Positions 42,866-51,648 are shown, numbered from the stretch's first letter. The stretch: DNA of 52,013 nt from Oscillospiraceae bacterium (GCA_900770195.1 CAAGJI010000027.1:1-52013), one strand, 5' to 3'. Notes: generated by a model from the letters alone, not told the origin. Program-made: numbers and translations.

Positions 42866-42897
42866 AAAAGCAGGCAGATTTTTCTGCCTGCTTTTTT
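42866..42897. terminator. Bidirectional terminator between dockerin gene and rluA
   Basis: Perfect stem AAAAGCAGGCAGA/TCTGCCTGCTTTT (42866-42878 with 42883-42895), loop TTTT, T-run after. It closes the converging dockerin gene and the leftward recD2 operon. Confidence 0.92.
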
Positions 42898-43523
42898 TAT
42901 TCAAAAATATCCCAAGGATATTCTTTTGGCAAACTATGGGAAAATTCCATTGGCTCACCTGTTTTAATATTATTGAACTTTATTTTTTTTGAGAAAAGTG
43001 CAATGTTTCCGCTGTCTTTTCCGCCATATTTTCTGTCGGCAAAAAGCGGCATTTTTCTCGATGCAAATTGTACTCTTATCTGGTGAGTTCTGCCTGTATA
43101 AAGCTTTATTTCAACAAGCGTCAGTTCATCTTTTGAAGATATAATTTTATACGAAAGCTTTGCTTTTTTAGTTCCTTTTCTTTCACGCTTAACAACAAAA
43201 CTTTTGTTTTTTCTTGAATCTTTAAAAAGAATGTCTTCAAAAATGCCTTCATTTCCAACAGGTTTCCCATGCACAACCGCCACATATTCTTTTTCAAATG
43301 TTCCGCTCTGGATTTGTTTTGAAAGTTCAGCCGCCGCTTTTTGATTCAATGCATAAACCATAACTCCCGAAACTTCCCTGTCAAGTCTGTGAACACAATA
43401 GATTTTTTCTTCAAAAAAATCCTGCATATTCTTTTCATCTCCATCCGTCTGAGATGAAACTCCTGAAGGCTTTATGCACACAACAACATTCTTGTCTTTA
43501 TATAAAATTTCAAATTCAATCAT
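42897..43523 (-). CDS. RluA-family pseudouridine synthase (no S4 domain)
   Basis: 208 residues from the ATG at 43523 that overlaps the def stop (ATGA). The active loop VHRLDREVSGVMVYAL carries the catalytic Asp and is fully standard; LYTGRTHQIRVQFASRKMPL follows. It lacks the S4 domain, like short RluA/TruC-type enzymes. It makes pseudouridine in ribosomal or transfer RNA; target unknown. It is the last gene of the leftward recD2 run. Confidence 0.92.
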   Translation of the reverse strand: MIEFEILYKDKNVVVCIKPSGVSSQTDGDEKNMQDFFEEKIYCVHRLDREVSGVMVYALNQKAAAELSKQIQSGTFEKEYVAVVHGKPVGNEGIFEDILFKDSRKNKSFVVKRERKGTKKAKLSYKIISSKDELTLVEIKLYTGRTHQIRVQFASRKMPLFADRKYGGKDSGNIALFSKKIKFNNIKTGEPMEFSHSLPKEYPWDIFE

Positions 43524-43933
43524 ATTATTATACCGCCGCAATGGTCAATTTCGTGCTGTATTATCTGTGCATCAAAATCTGAAAATGTTCCTATGCGTTT
43601 TTTGAAATTTTCATCAAGATATGAAACTTTTATTTTTTCATATCTTTCAGTTTCTCTTTCGCCGTCGTGTGAAAGACAACCCTCTTTTGTTTTATATTTG
43701 TTTCCATATGTTTTTTCAATAACAGGATTCAGCATTATTTTTATGCCTTTTGATGTATTGGCTATAATCATATTTTTCTTATAGCCTATCATATTTGCCG
43801 CCATTCCGACACATATTTCAGTTTTGCTTTCGTATGTGTCTTTAAGGTCCTGTATCATATATGAATCTTCCTGTGTCATATCTTCGCATTTTTGCGAAAG
43901 AAAAAGCACATCTCTGTTTATTTCCTTAATCAA
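43520..43933 (-). CDS. def: Peptide deformylase-like protein, short form
   Basis: 137 residues, shorter than the usual 150-190. Deformylases remove the formyl group of nascent proteins using a metal. The metal ligands are intact: Cys in EGCLSHDG and both His in QHEIDHCGG. The first motif, normally GxGLAAxQ, reads CVGMAANM, so the Gln that stabilises the transition state is Met. Activity may be weak or toward another substrate; short deformylases with similar motifs occur in Clostridia. It starts one base after the dehydrogenase stop and overlaps rluA by 4 bases. Confidence 0.85.
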   Translation of the reverse strand: MIKEINRDVLFLSQKCEDMTQEDSYMIQDLKDTYESKTEICVGMAANMIGYKKNMIIANTSKGIKIMLNPVIEKTYGNKYKTKEGCLSHDGERETERYEKIKVSYLDENFKKRIGTFSDFDAQIIQHEIDHCGGIII

Positions 43934-43934
43934 A

Positions 43935-44921
43935 TCAATTTACCTGCCAGTTGTTTTTTTCACCGTTTTTATCGGCTTCCGCACCCTTCATTGAAACTGC
44001 AACCATAGTTTCAACAGCCTGTTTTGTATAAAAAGCCATATGATGCGACATTATAACATTCGGAAAACTTCGAAGCATATAAAGTCCCTCATGGTCGATT
44101 ATTTCTTCCCTTAAATCATAATAGAAAAGTGATGATTCTTTTTCAACGACATCAAGTCCCATTGCACCTATTTTGCCTGTTTTAAGTGCTGAAACAGCTG
44201 CATTCGTATCAATTAAAGCACCTCTTGCAGTATTGACTATAACAACTCCGTCTTTCATAAATTGGGTTTCTTTTTTGCCAATCATATGCTGAGTTTTTTC
44301 TGTAAGCGGAACGTGCAAAGTTATAACATCTGAACTTTTAAGAAGTGTTTCATAATCAACATATTCAGCATATTTTTCTGCTTTTTCGCTTTTAAATTCG
44401 GAATATGCAAGAACTTTACAACCAAATCCCGAAAGCATTTCACAAACTCTTGCACCTATTCTTCCCGTGCCGACAACACCAACTGTCATAGAAGAAAGTT
44501 CTCCGCCTATAAGTCCTTTTAAGGTGAAATCCTGTCCCATAAATCTGTGCATTATTGACTTCATATTTCTTATGCACATAAGCATCATCATAACCGAATA
44601 TTCCGCAACACCATCAGGACCATATGGTGCATTTGCAACTTTTACACCATACTTTTTTGCTGCTTCAAGATCGATATGGTCGTATCCGATTGTTCTTGTA
44701 ACAAGATATTTCATACCATTTTCGGCAAATTTTTTCATAAGTTCTTCATTTATCGGTGTTGTTATAATGTTGACATATTTGCAGTCTTTCGCAAGATATG
44801 CATTTTCAATTGACGGCGATTCCGATGTTGAAACTATTTCAAAACCGCATTCTTTTCCGTATTTTGTAAAAAATTCTCTCTCATCAAATTCACGAAGATT
44901 ATATACCATCATCTTTTCCAT
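43935..44921 (-). CDS. D-isomer-specific 2-hydroxyacid dehydrogenase (D-lactate dehydrogenase-like)
   Basis: 328 residues. The substrate and nucleotide domains of the family are plain: RTIGYDHIDLEAAKKYGV, GTGRIGARV (Rossmann), VNTARGALIDT with the catalytic Arg, the Glu region VEKESSLFYYD and the catalytic His in SHHMAFYTKQAV. The closest functional group by these motifs is fermentative D-lactate dehydrogenase (and VanH), reducing pyruvate with NADH. ATG with AGGAAGGAAG upstream. It lies between mreB and def. Confidence 0.9.
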   Translation of the reverse strand: MEKMMVYNLREFDEREFFTKYGKECGFEIVSTSESPSIENAYLAKDCKYVNIITTPINEELMKKFAENGMKYLVTRTIGYDHIDLEAAKKYGVKVANAPYGPDGVAEYSVMMMLMCIRNMKSIMHRFMGQDFTLKGLIGGELSSMTVGVVGTGRIGARVCEMLSGFGCKVLAYSEFKSEKAEKYAEYVDYETLLKSSDVITLHVPLTEKTQHMIGKKETQFMKDGVVIVNTARGALIDTNAAVSALKTGKIGAMGLDVVEKESSLFYYDLREEIIDHEGLYMLRSFPNVIMSHHMAFYTKQAVETMVAVSMKGAEADKNGEKNNWQVN

Positions 44922-44945
44922 AATGTTAAACTTCCTTCCTGTATA

Positions 44946-45968
44946 TCAATAATGATACTGATAAACCGCAATGTTTTCCATTCCTTCAAGGAGATTGTTT
45001 ATTTTTCTGAAAGCTATAACAGTTCCCTTTGCAACGCAATTTATCGCATCATCTGCAACGACTGCCTTAACACCTAAGGTTCTTCTTATAAGTTCCTTAA
45101 AACCGCCAAGCAATGCACCACCACCTGTTAAAAGAACACCATTTTCATAAATATCTCCAACGAGTTCAGGCGGAGTTTCTTCAAGAACTTCTCTTATAAC
45201 TTCCATAATATCAAATATTTCCGCTTCCATTGCAGTAAACAGTTCATTTTCAGAAATGTAAATCTTTTCAGGCAATCCCCTTAAAAGATTTCTTCCGCTT
45301 ACAACAATTTTTTTATCTCCTGTAGGTGTATATAAATTTGTATGCTCGATTTTTATTTTTTCAGCTGTCTGCTGACCAATAAGAAGCTTGTATTTATTCT
45401 GAACATAACGTATTATAGCTTCATCTATTCTGTTTCCTGCTGTCTTGATTGATTTTGATGTTACAAGTCCGTTCATTGAAACTATTGCAACATCAGTTGT
45501 TCCACCGCCTATATCAACTACCATATGACCTTTTGCTTTTGCAATGTCAACACCTGCACCTATCATTGCAGCAATAGGTTCATCAATTAAATATGCTTTT
45601 CTTGAACCTGCACCCATAGCAGCCTCAACAACCGCTCTCTTTTCAACGTCAGTAATAAAAGACGGAACACATATAACAATACGAGGCTTTACAAGCTGTT
45701 TTCCTGTTACCTTATATATAAATTCTTTGATAAGACACTGTGTCATTTCATCATCTGAAATAACTCCGCAGGATAATGGTCTTACTATTTCAATATATTC
45801 AGGATTCTTTCCTATCATATTATATGCATCTTGTCCAACAGCTATTACTTTTTCTGTTTTGGTATTATATGCTATAACAGACGGTTCACTAAGTACAACA
45901 CCCTTTTTACCCATAGCCATTACAATATTTGAAGTTCCAAGATCTATTCCTATATCTGTTGCTCCCAT
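44946..45968 (-). CDS. mreB: Rod-shape actin-like protein MreB/Mbl
   Basis: 340 residues. It forms membrane-bound filaments that steer cell-wall synthesis. Phosphate 1 motif IDLGTSNIV, phosphate 2 VVDIGGGTTDVAIVS, and the adenosine motif VLLTGGGALLGG are those of MreB. DEPIAAMIGAG follows as in Mbl/MreB. No mreC or mreD is adjacent, as is typical of the extra MreB-like copies in Firmicutes, so it may be Mbl. It starts 4 bases after comF with GAGGAA. Confidence 0.94.
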   Translation of the reverse strand: MGATDIGIDLGTSNIVMAMGKKGVVLSEPSVIAYNTKTEKVIAVGQDAYNMIGKNPEYIEIVRPLSCGVISDDEMTQCLIKEFIYKVTGKQLVKPRIVICVPSFITDVEKRAVVEAAMGAGSRKAYLIDEPIAAMIGAGVDIAKAKGHMVVDIGGGTTDVAIVSMNGLVTSKSIKTAGNRIDEAIIRYVQNKYKLLIGQQTAEKIKIEHTNLYTPTGDKKIVVSGRNLLRGLPEKIYISENELFTAMEAEIFDIMEVIREVLEETPPELVGDIYENGVLLTGGGALLGGFKELIRRTLGVKAVVADDAINCVAKGTVIAFRKINNLLEGMENIAVYQYHY

Positions 45969-45972
45969 TTTA

Positions 45973-46689
45973 TCATTCCTCTTTTCTTTTATTTGTTACA
46001 GCAGCTACTGCTGCATATATTTTTTCCGCACCATTTTCTTTTAAAAGTCTGCTTATGGTGTTTATTGTGCTTCCTGTTGTCATAACATCATCGCAGATAA
46101 TGATGTTTTTTCCTCTTAAATCAACATTTTTTATTTTATAAATTCTTTCAGCATTTTCAAGTCTGTCTTTTGCACCAAGAGAATGCTGGGTAACATCTTT
46201 GACTTTTTTATTTTTATAAACAATATTTTTGTTTAAAGGCACACCGGTAACATCTCTTATTGCTTCTGCAATTTTTTCTGCCTGATTATATCCACGCTGA
46301 TATTTTTTCTTTTTTCGCATAGGAACAGGTATAATATAATCCGCATGGAAATATTTTTCTTCAAGAATTTTTCTGCCAAGTTCTTTTCCGCAATATTCGG
46401 CAAAATTAAGACCGCAGGAATCTTTCAGACTGTATATTCCCTGTTTTGCTGCACCCTGATAATCTGTAACAAAAAATACTTTATCAAATTCAGTTCCAAG
46501 CGAACAAATGCATGAATCAATAAGTTTATGACATTTCGGACATCTTTCAGCCTCGTCCGGAATAAGTTCTTTTCTGCATTTTTCGCAAACAAGTTCATTC
46601 CATTTTATAAATTCATTACAGCATGGACATCTGTTTGTATATACAAGGTCTGCTGCAAATTTATATATCAATCTCCATTTCAACTGCAT
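45973..46689 (-). CDS. comF: ComF-family phosphoribosyltransferase-like protein
   Basis: 238 residues from the ATG at 46689 (AGAAGGG 5 bases upstream), overlapping the recD2 end by 29 bases; the open frame extends further but into recD2 only. Two Cys-rich zinc motifs are at the N-terminus (CPCC...CEKC and CPKC...CIC), then VPMRKKKKYQRGYNQAE and the PRPP-type motif IIICDDVMTTGST. ComF takes part in DNA uptake, perhaps with PriA. Together with RecD2 it gives a DNA-processing pair. Confidence 0.93.
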   Translation of the reverse strand: MQLKWRLIYKFAADLVYTNRCPCCNEFIKWNELVCEKCRKELIPDEAERCPKCHKLIDSCICSLGTEFDKVFFVTDYQGAAKQGIYSLKDSCGLNFAEYCGKELGRKILEEKYFHADYIIPVPMRKKKKYQRGYNQAEKIAEAIRDVTGVPLNKNIVYKNKKVKDVTQHSLGAKDRLENAERIYKIKNVDLRGKNIIICDDVMTTGSTINTISRLLKENGAEKIYAAVAAVTNKRKEE

Positions 46690-48895
46690 TTGAACCCTTC
46701 TCAAGAATATATTTCTGGCAAGTAAATCTTTTTTGCTTTTTAACATTTGATGCCATTTTAAATATTTCATTTTGCGAACCCACAAGAATAAGCATTTTTT
46801 TGGCTCTTGTTATGGCTGTATACAAAAGATTTCTGTCACATAATTTTTCATAAGAATCAAGTACAGGTATAATTACAACATCAAATTCGCTACCCTGACT
46901 TTTATGAACTGTTATTGCATACGCAAGTTCAACCTGCGGCAAAAATTGAATCGGATAAGGAACTATTCTGCCATCAAAATCTATTGAAACTATATGCTGT
47001 TTTTTATCTATTGAAATTATTTTTCCAATATCACCATTGAAAACACCTTTACCTGTTTCTTTGCCTTTTTTCCAAAGAATATCATAATTATTCTTTGTCT
47101 GCATAACTTTATCACCCTCACGAAAAACATACAAAGATGTTTTTACTTCAGGTTTTAAATGTGACGGCGGATTAATTACTTCCTGAAGTGCCTTGTTCAT
47201 TTCCTGCACACCAAGCATACCTTTTCTTGTAGGCGTTATTATCTGAATATCATCAACGCTTGAATAGCCATACGCTTTAGGTAAACGCTTGTTTGCAAGG
47301 TCAATTATAAGTTCTGATGCCTGCTTCGCATCAAGACGCTGAAAAAAGAAAAAATCGCCTTTTTTATTGTCTAAAACAGGATTTTCTCCGTTTAAAATTC
47401 TGTGTGCATTTGTAACTATAAGACTTTGCTGCGACTGTCTGAAAATCTTCTGAAGAGAAACATACGGAACTTTTCCACTTGTTATAAGGTCTTTTAAAAG
47501 ATTTCCCGCACCTACTGAAGGAAGCTGACTCACATCTCCCACCATTATTATTTTACAACCCATTCTGACAGCTCTCAGAAGCTTTTCAAAGAGCAATGTA
47601 TCAACCATTGACATCTCATCAAGTATAAGCACATCGCATTGCAGAGGGTCTTTCTCGTTATGCTTAAACGACAGTCTGCCCGATTTCTCAAATTCAACTT
47701 CAAGCAGACGGTGAATTGTTTTTGCATTATATCCCGTTAAATCAGATATTCTTTTTGCGGCTCTTCCTGTTGGTGCTGCAATCATAACAGTAAAACCTTT
47801 CTTTTTATATATAGAAATAATTGCGTTAAGAGTAGTCGTTTTACCTGTACCTGGTCCGCCTGTTATAATCATAACATTTTTTGAAAGTGCCGCTGTTATC
47901 GCTTCACGCTGAACATCATCGTAAACAATGCCTTCCTGTTCCTGTTCTTTATCTATAACAGCTTTTAAATCTATTGTTTTAGGATTCTGAAAATCAATTA
48001 AAACCTGCATTCTGTCAGCAATAAATATTTCGGCTTCATAATATTCAGGAAGATAAACATATTCGGTTTCATCAATAACTATCTGATAAAGTTTTTGTTC
48101 TTTAAGCGAATCGCTGTATGTATCATAAAAATCAGATTCAGCAATATCAAGTTTTGATGCTGCAAGTTTCTGCACACTTTCAAGCGGCAAACAGGTATGT
48201 CCTTCAAGAGTATTTATTTTTAAAATACTTTTTATTGCAGCAAGTATTCTTTTTTGGGAATTAAGCGGTATTTTCATATCTTTTGCAATGGGTTCAACCT
48301 TGAAAAAATCGAGTTCAACCGAATCATCGCAAAGTATATAAGGATTTTCTTTTATCATCAGAACAGCATCACACCCGAAAGCCTGAAATGCCCTCATTGC
48401 ATACTGCGAACGTATTTTATATTCCGAAAGGAATGTACTTATTGAACGAAGTGCAAAAAGTTTTTTCGCTTCATTTGCAATATCATCGCATTTTTTAGGT
48501 GAAATTCCCTTTACCATCGTTAATTTTTCGGGTTCCTGTTCCATAATTCTCAAGGTATCTGTTCCGAAAACATCAACTATTTTTTTCGCCATTGCAGGAC
48601 CTACTCCCTTTATAACACCGCTTTCAAGATATTTTTTTATATTTGAAAGCGATTCAGGAAATTTTCTTTCACAATAAATAGCGTGAAACTGCGTTCCAAA
48701 ACGTATATGTTCTTCATACCATCCTTCAAGGCAAAGCTGTTCGCCTTCCTCAACATCTCCAAGTTCACCTGTAACAGTTATAAGAGTATCGTTTGAATTA
48801 AGGTCAAGGACAATATAGCCGTTGAGTTCATTTCTGTAAAGCACATTTTCAACAGTTCCCTCTATGTGAAGATTTCTTTTTTCTTCTTCAGGCAT
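46661..48895 (-). CDS. recD2: RecD2 (YrrC) 5'-3' DNA helicase
   Basis: 744 residues. The long N-terminal part has helix-hairpin-helix repeats (SGVIKGVGPAMAKKIVDVFG, VKGISPKKCDDIA), characteristic of RecD2 as opposed to RecBCD RecD. Helicase motifs: ITGGPGTGKTTT, LILDEMSMVD, MVGDVSQLPSVGAG, and AYAITVHKSQGSEFDVV with LLYTAITRAKKML. It unwinds 5' to 3' and takes part in mismatch repair and fork stability. It heads the six-gene leftward run, with a consensus promoter and GGGAGG site. Confidence 0.96.
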   Translation of the reverse strand: MPEEEKRNLHIEGTVENVLYRNELNGYIVLDLNSNDTLITVTGELGDVEEGEQLCLEGWYEEHIRFGTQFHAIYCERKFPESLSNIKKYLESGVIKGVGPAMAKKIVDVFGTDTLRIMEQEPEKLTMVKGISPKKCDDIANEAKKLFALRSISTFLSEYKIRSQYAMRAFQAFGCDAVLMIKENPYILCDDSVELDFFKVEPIAKDMKIPLNSQKRILAAIKSILKINTLEGHTCLPLESVQKLAASKLDIAESDFYDTYSDSLKEQKLYQIVIDETEYVYLPEYYEAEIFIADRMQVLIDFQNPKTIDLKAVIDKEQEQEGIVYDDVQREAITAALSKNVMIITGGPGTGKTTTLNAIISIYKKKGFTVMIAAPTGRAAKRISDLTGYNAKTIHRLLEVEFEKSGRLSFKHNEKDPLQCDVLILDEMSMVDTLLFEKLLRAVRMGCKIIMVGDVSQLPSVGAGNLLKDLITSGKVPYVSLQKIFRQSQQSLIVTNAHRILNGENPVLDNKKGDFFFFQRLDAKQASELIIDLANKRLPKAYGYSSVDDIQIITPTRKGMLGVQEMNKALQEVINPPSHLKPEVKTSLYVFREGDKVMQTKNNYDILWKKGKETGKGVFNGDIGKIISIDKKQHIVSIDFDGRIVPYPIQFLPQVELAYAITVHKSQGSEFDVVIIPVLDSYEKLCDRNLLYTAITRAKKMLILVGSQNEIFKMASNVKKQKRFTCQKYILEKGSNAVEMEIDI

Positions 48896-48931
48896 TATAT
48901 TATCCTCCCTTTCAAAAATTCACCACTTTAC

Positions 48932-48960
48932 ATTATACTATATTTTTGTGAAAAAATCAA
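48932..48960 (-). promoter_or_regulatory. Sigma-A promoter of the recD2 operon
   Basis: On the minus strand TTGATT (48960-48955), a 17-base spacer, TATAAT (48937-48932), about 35 bases before the start codon. Confidence 0.85.
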
Positions 48961-48965
48961 CTGAT

Positions 48966-49262
48966 TTATTCCCATATTTTTATATTTGAATATTTTTTTT
49001 CATAATATCTGCACAGCTTCTCTGTTTCAGGGGATTTTGTAACATTGAAAAGAAAAATACAGTCGCTTTCAGTCATATTATACCAAAAACTTTGCGAAAA
49101 AAATTCTTTCAGCTTTTTTTCTGCGTTTCCATCGCTGTCATCAATATAAATTATTATATCCGCCTTTATCTGATTTATATTATTTTTTTCCATTTTATAA
49201 GTCAGGGCAAAAATCCCCGCTGAAACAGCCAAGAGAAGTATATAAAAAAATACAGCACCCAT
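48966..49262 (-). CDS. Small membrane-anchored protein of unknown function
   Basis: 98 residues from the ATG at 49262 (GAGGTGG upstream). One N-terminal membrane span (AVFFYILLLAVSAGIF) is followed by a soluble domain of alternating strands and helices (KADIIIYIDDSDGNAEKKLKE ... CIFLFNVTKS), which could be a small alpha/beta fold. I do not recognise a family. It lies upstream of recD2 in the same direction and its end overlaps that promoter's -35 by none but a few bases, so it may be co-expressed. Confidence 0.65.
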   Translation of the reverse strand: MGAVFFYILLLAVSAGIFALTYKMEKNNINQIKADIIIYIDDSDGNAEKKLKEFFSQSFWYNMTESDCIFLFNVTKSPETEKLCRYYEKKYSNIKIWE

Positions 49263-49330
49263 TAAACCACCTCTTTTTATTATATGTAAAAGTGGCAATG
49301 CGGTGCAAAAGAACGTATATAACGAGAAAA

Positions 49331-49355
49331 CCACGCCGTGCACAGCGTGGAATTC
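49331..49355 (-). terminator. GC-rich hairpin, possible weak terminator of the GH1 gene
   Basis: CCACGC (49331-49336) pairs with GCGTGG (49345-49350) and the loop contains the palindrome GTGCAC. Read on the minus strand it ends in GGTTTTCTC, a short T-run. It lies about 50 bases past the GH1 stop. Confidence 0.5.
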
Positions 49356-49399
49356 CCGATTTTTAAAGGTATAAGAAAAAGAATTGAAAAAAGCTTAAT

Positions 49400-50761
49400 T
49401 TAATTATTGGTCTTCTTTTTTATATAATCAGAATACCAATATCCGGAGTCTTTGATTGTTCTTTCCTGCGTTCTGTAATCTACATAAACAAGTCCGAAAC
49501 GCATATCATATCCGCAACTCCATTCGTAGTTGTCAAGAATTGACCAATAGAAATAACCAATTACAGGAACTTCATCTGATGCTTTTTCAAGCTCATTTAA
49601 ATATCTTTCCATATAATCAATTCTGTTCGGGTCGTGAACTCCTCCGTCAAGTGCTACCCAGTCAAGTGCAGCCATACCGTTTTCTGAAACAATTATAGGT
49701 AAACCGTAACGTTCATACAAGAACTTCGGTGCCCAATACATTACATCAGGTGTTATAGGCCAGCCGGTAGCTGTTCTCGGGCTTCCAATGTAAGCCCCCT
49801 GTTCATAACCCATATGTTCAACAAGCTTATCAAAATCATTATAGTATATGTTAGATGCATAAAAATCAAGCGGCTGTGCGATTGTTTTGAAATCTTCTTC
49901 TGAGAAAATATCCATCTTATCGCCGAAAAGCTCATAGGCTTCTTCAGGGAATTTTCCAAGTATAATAGGATCACTCCACCAGGAAACAGAAAACATATTA
50001 AGTTCCGTAAGCCCGAATGTTCTTTTCTTTGCAGCTTCAACAGCTTCAGGTGTATCATTTTCAGGAACAAAAACAGGTCCTATAGGTGCAAAACCGATTT
50101 TTGGATTCGTTTTTGCATTTTCTCTGATATACTTAACTGCAAGACCATGTGCAAGCATAACATTTCTTGTCATTATTATAAGATCTCTATCTGATGTCTT
50201 TAAGAAAGGAGCGTGAGCACCAGTCCAGAAGCCAAGACCGATAAAACACTGCGGTTCATTAATTGTAAACCAATTCTTTACTCTGTCTGACAAAGCATCA
50301 ACAACAACTTTTGTATATTCAAGGAACCATTCAGGCGAATCATCATTCAACCAACCGCCTTTTTTGTAAAGCTCATATGGATAATCCCAATGAAAAAGTG
50401 TTACATAAGGCTCAATTCCGTTTGCAAGAAGTTCATCAACGAGATCTGAGTAGAATTTCAATCCTGCCGGATTTATTTTACCTGTACCATCAGGAAATAT
50501 TCTTGTCCAGCTAATAGAAAATCTGTAATTTTTAATCCCGAGTTTTTTCAGGATTGCAACATCTTCTTTGTACCTGTGGTAATGGTCACACGCAACATCG
50601 CCTGTTTCACCATGTTCAACATTTGCGACCGGTTTGCACGCAGATTTTTCTCTGCTGAAAACATCCCATATGCTTAAACCTTTACCATCTTCATTATAAG
50701 CACCTTCAACCTGATAGGCAGCCGATGCAGTACCAAAAATAAAACCTTTATCAAATGCCAT
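49400..50761 (-). CDS. bglA: GH1 beta-glucosidase (or 6-phospho-beta-glucosidase-type)
   Basis: 453 residues from the ATG at 50761 with GAGGTAATTA upstream; six extra codons in frame have no site. FIFGTASAAYQVEGAYNEDG, NYRFSISWTRIFPDGTG, FTINEPQC (acid/base Glu) and PIIVSENGMA (nucleophile Glu) define family GH1; WSCGYDMRFGLVYVDY is the C-terminal signature. There is no signal peptide, so it acts on imported beta-glucosides such as cellobiose. The sequence near the end (WSCGYDMRFG) fits plain beta-glucosidases rather than the phospho-sugar type. No transporter gene is adjacent. A LacI-type operator follows the promoter. Confidence 0.94.
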   Translation of the reverse strand: MAFDKGFIFGTASAAYQVEGAYNEDGKGLSIWDVFSREKSACKPVANVEHGETGDVACDHYHRYKEDVAILKKLGIKNYRFSISWTRIFPDGTGKINPAGLKFYSDLVDELLANGIEPYVTLFHWDYPYELYKKGGWLNDDSPEWFLEYTKVVVDALSDRVKNWFTINEPQCFIGLGFWTGAHAPFLKTSDRDLIIMTRNVMLAHGLAVKYIRENAKTNPKIGFAPIGPVFVPENDTPEAVEAAKKRTFGLTELNMFSVSWWSDPIILGKFPEEAYELFGDKMDIFSEEDFKTIAQPLDFYASNIYYNDFDKLVEHMGYEQGAYIGSPRTATGWPITPDVMYWAPKFLYERYGLPIIVSENGMAALDWVALDGGVHDPNRIDYMERYLNELEKASDEVPVIGYFYWSILDNYEWSCGYDMRFGLVYVDYRTQERTIKDSGYWYSDYIKKKTNN

Positions 50762-50820
50762 ATTAATTACCTCATACATTACTTTGTTTTAAAGTCTATC
50801 GTTTAATTACTATGAATTTA

Positions 50821-50840
50821 ATATATAACCGGTTCTATAT
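50821..50840. promoter_or_regulatory. LacI/GalR-type operator in the GH1 leader
   Basis: ATATATAACC-GGTTCTATAT is a 20-bp palindrome with one mismatch and the central AACCGGTT core typical of LacI-family sites. It lies about 10 bases downstream of the predicted transcription start of the GH1 gene, so a repressor bound here would block it. Confidence 0.7.
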
Positions 50841-50856
50841 CTCATGTTGTGAGTAT

Positions 50857-50862
50857 ATTATA
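50857..50862 (-). promoter_or_regulatory. -10 box of the GH1 promoter
   Basis: TATAAT on the minus strand (50862-50857), with a TG-less GC upstream. No good -35 lies at 17 bases; TTGATA at 50889-50884 is 21 bases away. Confidence 0.5.
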
Positions 50863-50894
50863 GCACAGCAAAAAAAATAAATATATCAAAATTC

Positions 50895-50923
50895 TTGCAT
50901 TTCTGTTGAAACTGTGGTATAAT
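50895..50923 (+). promoter_or_regulatory. Sigma-A promoter of the lipoprotein gene
   Basis: TTGCAT (50895-50900), a 17-base spacer, TATAAT (50918-50923). It overlaps the in-frame ATG at 50906, ruling that out as start. Confidence 0.75.
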
Positions 50924-50953
50924 ATTCATATCAAATTAAACGGAGGTTTTTTT

Positions 50954-51583
50954 ATGAAAATCAAAATATTTTCAATACTTGCAGCATGTACTTTAATATG
51001 TTCATTTGCAGGCTGCTCATCAAACAACAAAAAAGATACTTCAGATGAAACTTATAATTTTGAAGAGGCAGACCAGCATTACGGTGATGTAGTTCATGAC
51101 GACAACGAAAGTTTCTCTCTTCCAATGGAATATGACAGCAGATTTATCACAAATGATATTGCATCTTCTGTTGCAGATTATTTCTATGCGGTTCAGACGA
51201 AAAATCTTGACCTTTACAAAACTGTCACTATAGAAGAATACCAGAGTTATCTTATAAATGAAGTTTATGCTTCTGAAAATTACGACGAACAGTCTTTCCT
51301 CGATGCACTTTATAATGGGATAAAAAACCAGTCGGGTGATAATTTCAACATAAAGCTTATAAGTGTAACGAACTTTGATAATGATGAGGACACATCAGGA
51401 GCAAAAGATATAATTCAGCTTCTTTCAGATTTAACAGGCGATGATTATTCTGAAAAAGTTGAAGAAGGTGCAAAACTTACTCTTTCATTTACTGTAAGTG
51501 CAGGCGGTGAAGAGTACGAAAAAACGAATCAGAACATATTTATTTTAAAAATTGACGAAAAATATAAAATTATTACTGCATAA
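50954..51583 (+). CDS. Lipoprotein of unknown function
   Basis: 209 residues from the ATG at 50954 (GGAGG, 7 bases). The signal peptide ends in a lipobox SFAGC, so the protein should be anchored outside the membrane. The mature part is acidic, opening with a Ser/Asn/Lys linker, and then a compact domain (TNDIASSVADYFYAVQTKNL ... LTLSFTVSAGGEEYEKTNQN ... KIDEKYKII) that resembles small DUF4878/NTF2-like lipoprotein domains in plan only. It is a single gene; function cannot be assigned. Confidence 0.75.
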   Translation: MKIKIFSILAACTLICSFAGCSSNNKKDTSDETYNFEEADQHYGDVVHDDNESFSLPMEYDSRFITNDIASSVADYFYAVQTKNLDLYKTVTIEEYQSYLINEVYASENYDEQSFLDALYNGIKNQSGDNFNIKLISVTNFDNDEDTSGAKDIIQLLSDLTGDDYSEKVEEGAKLTLSFTVSAGGEEYEKTNQNIFILKIDEKYKIITA

Positions 51584-51648
51584 TTTTCCCTTAAAACAGG
51601 TGTTTTTTCAGATTTTCAAAAAAAAATTTATTTTTTTTGAAAAAACAC

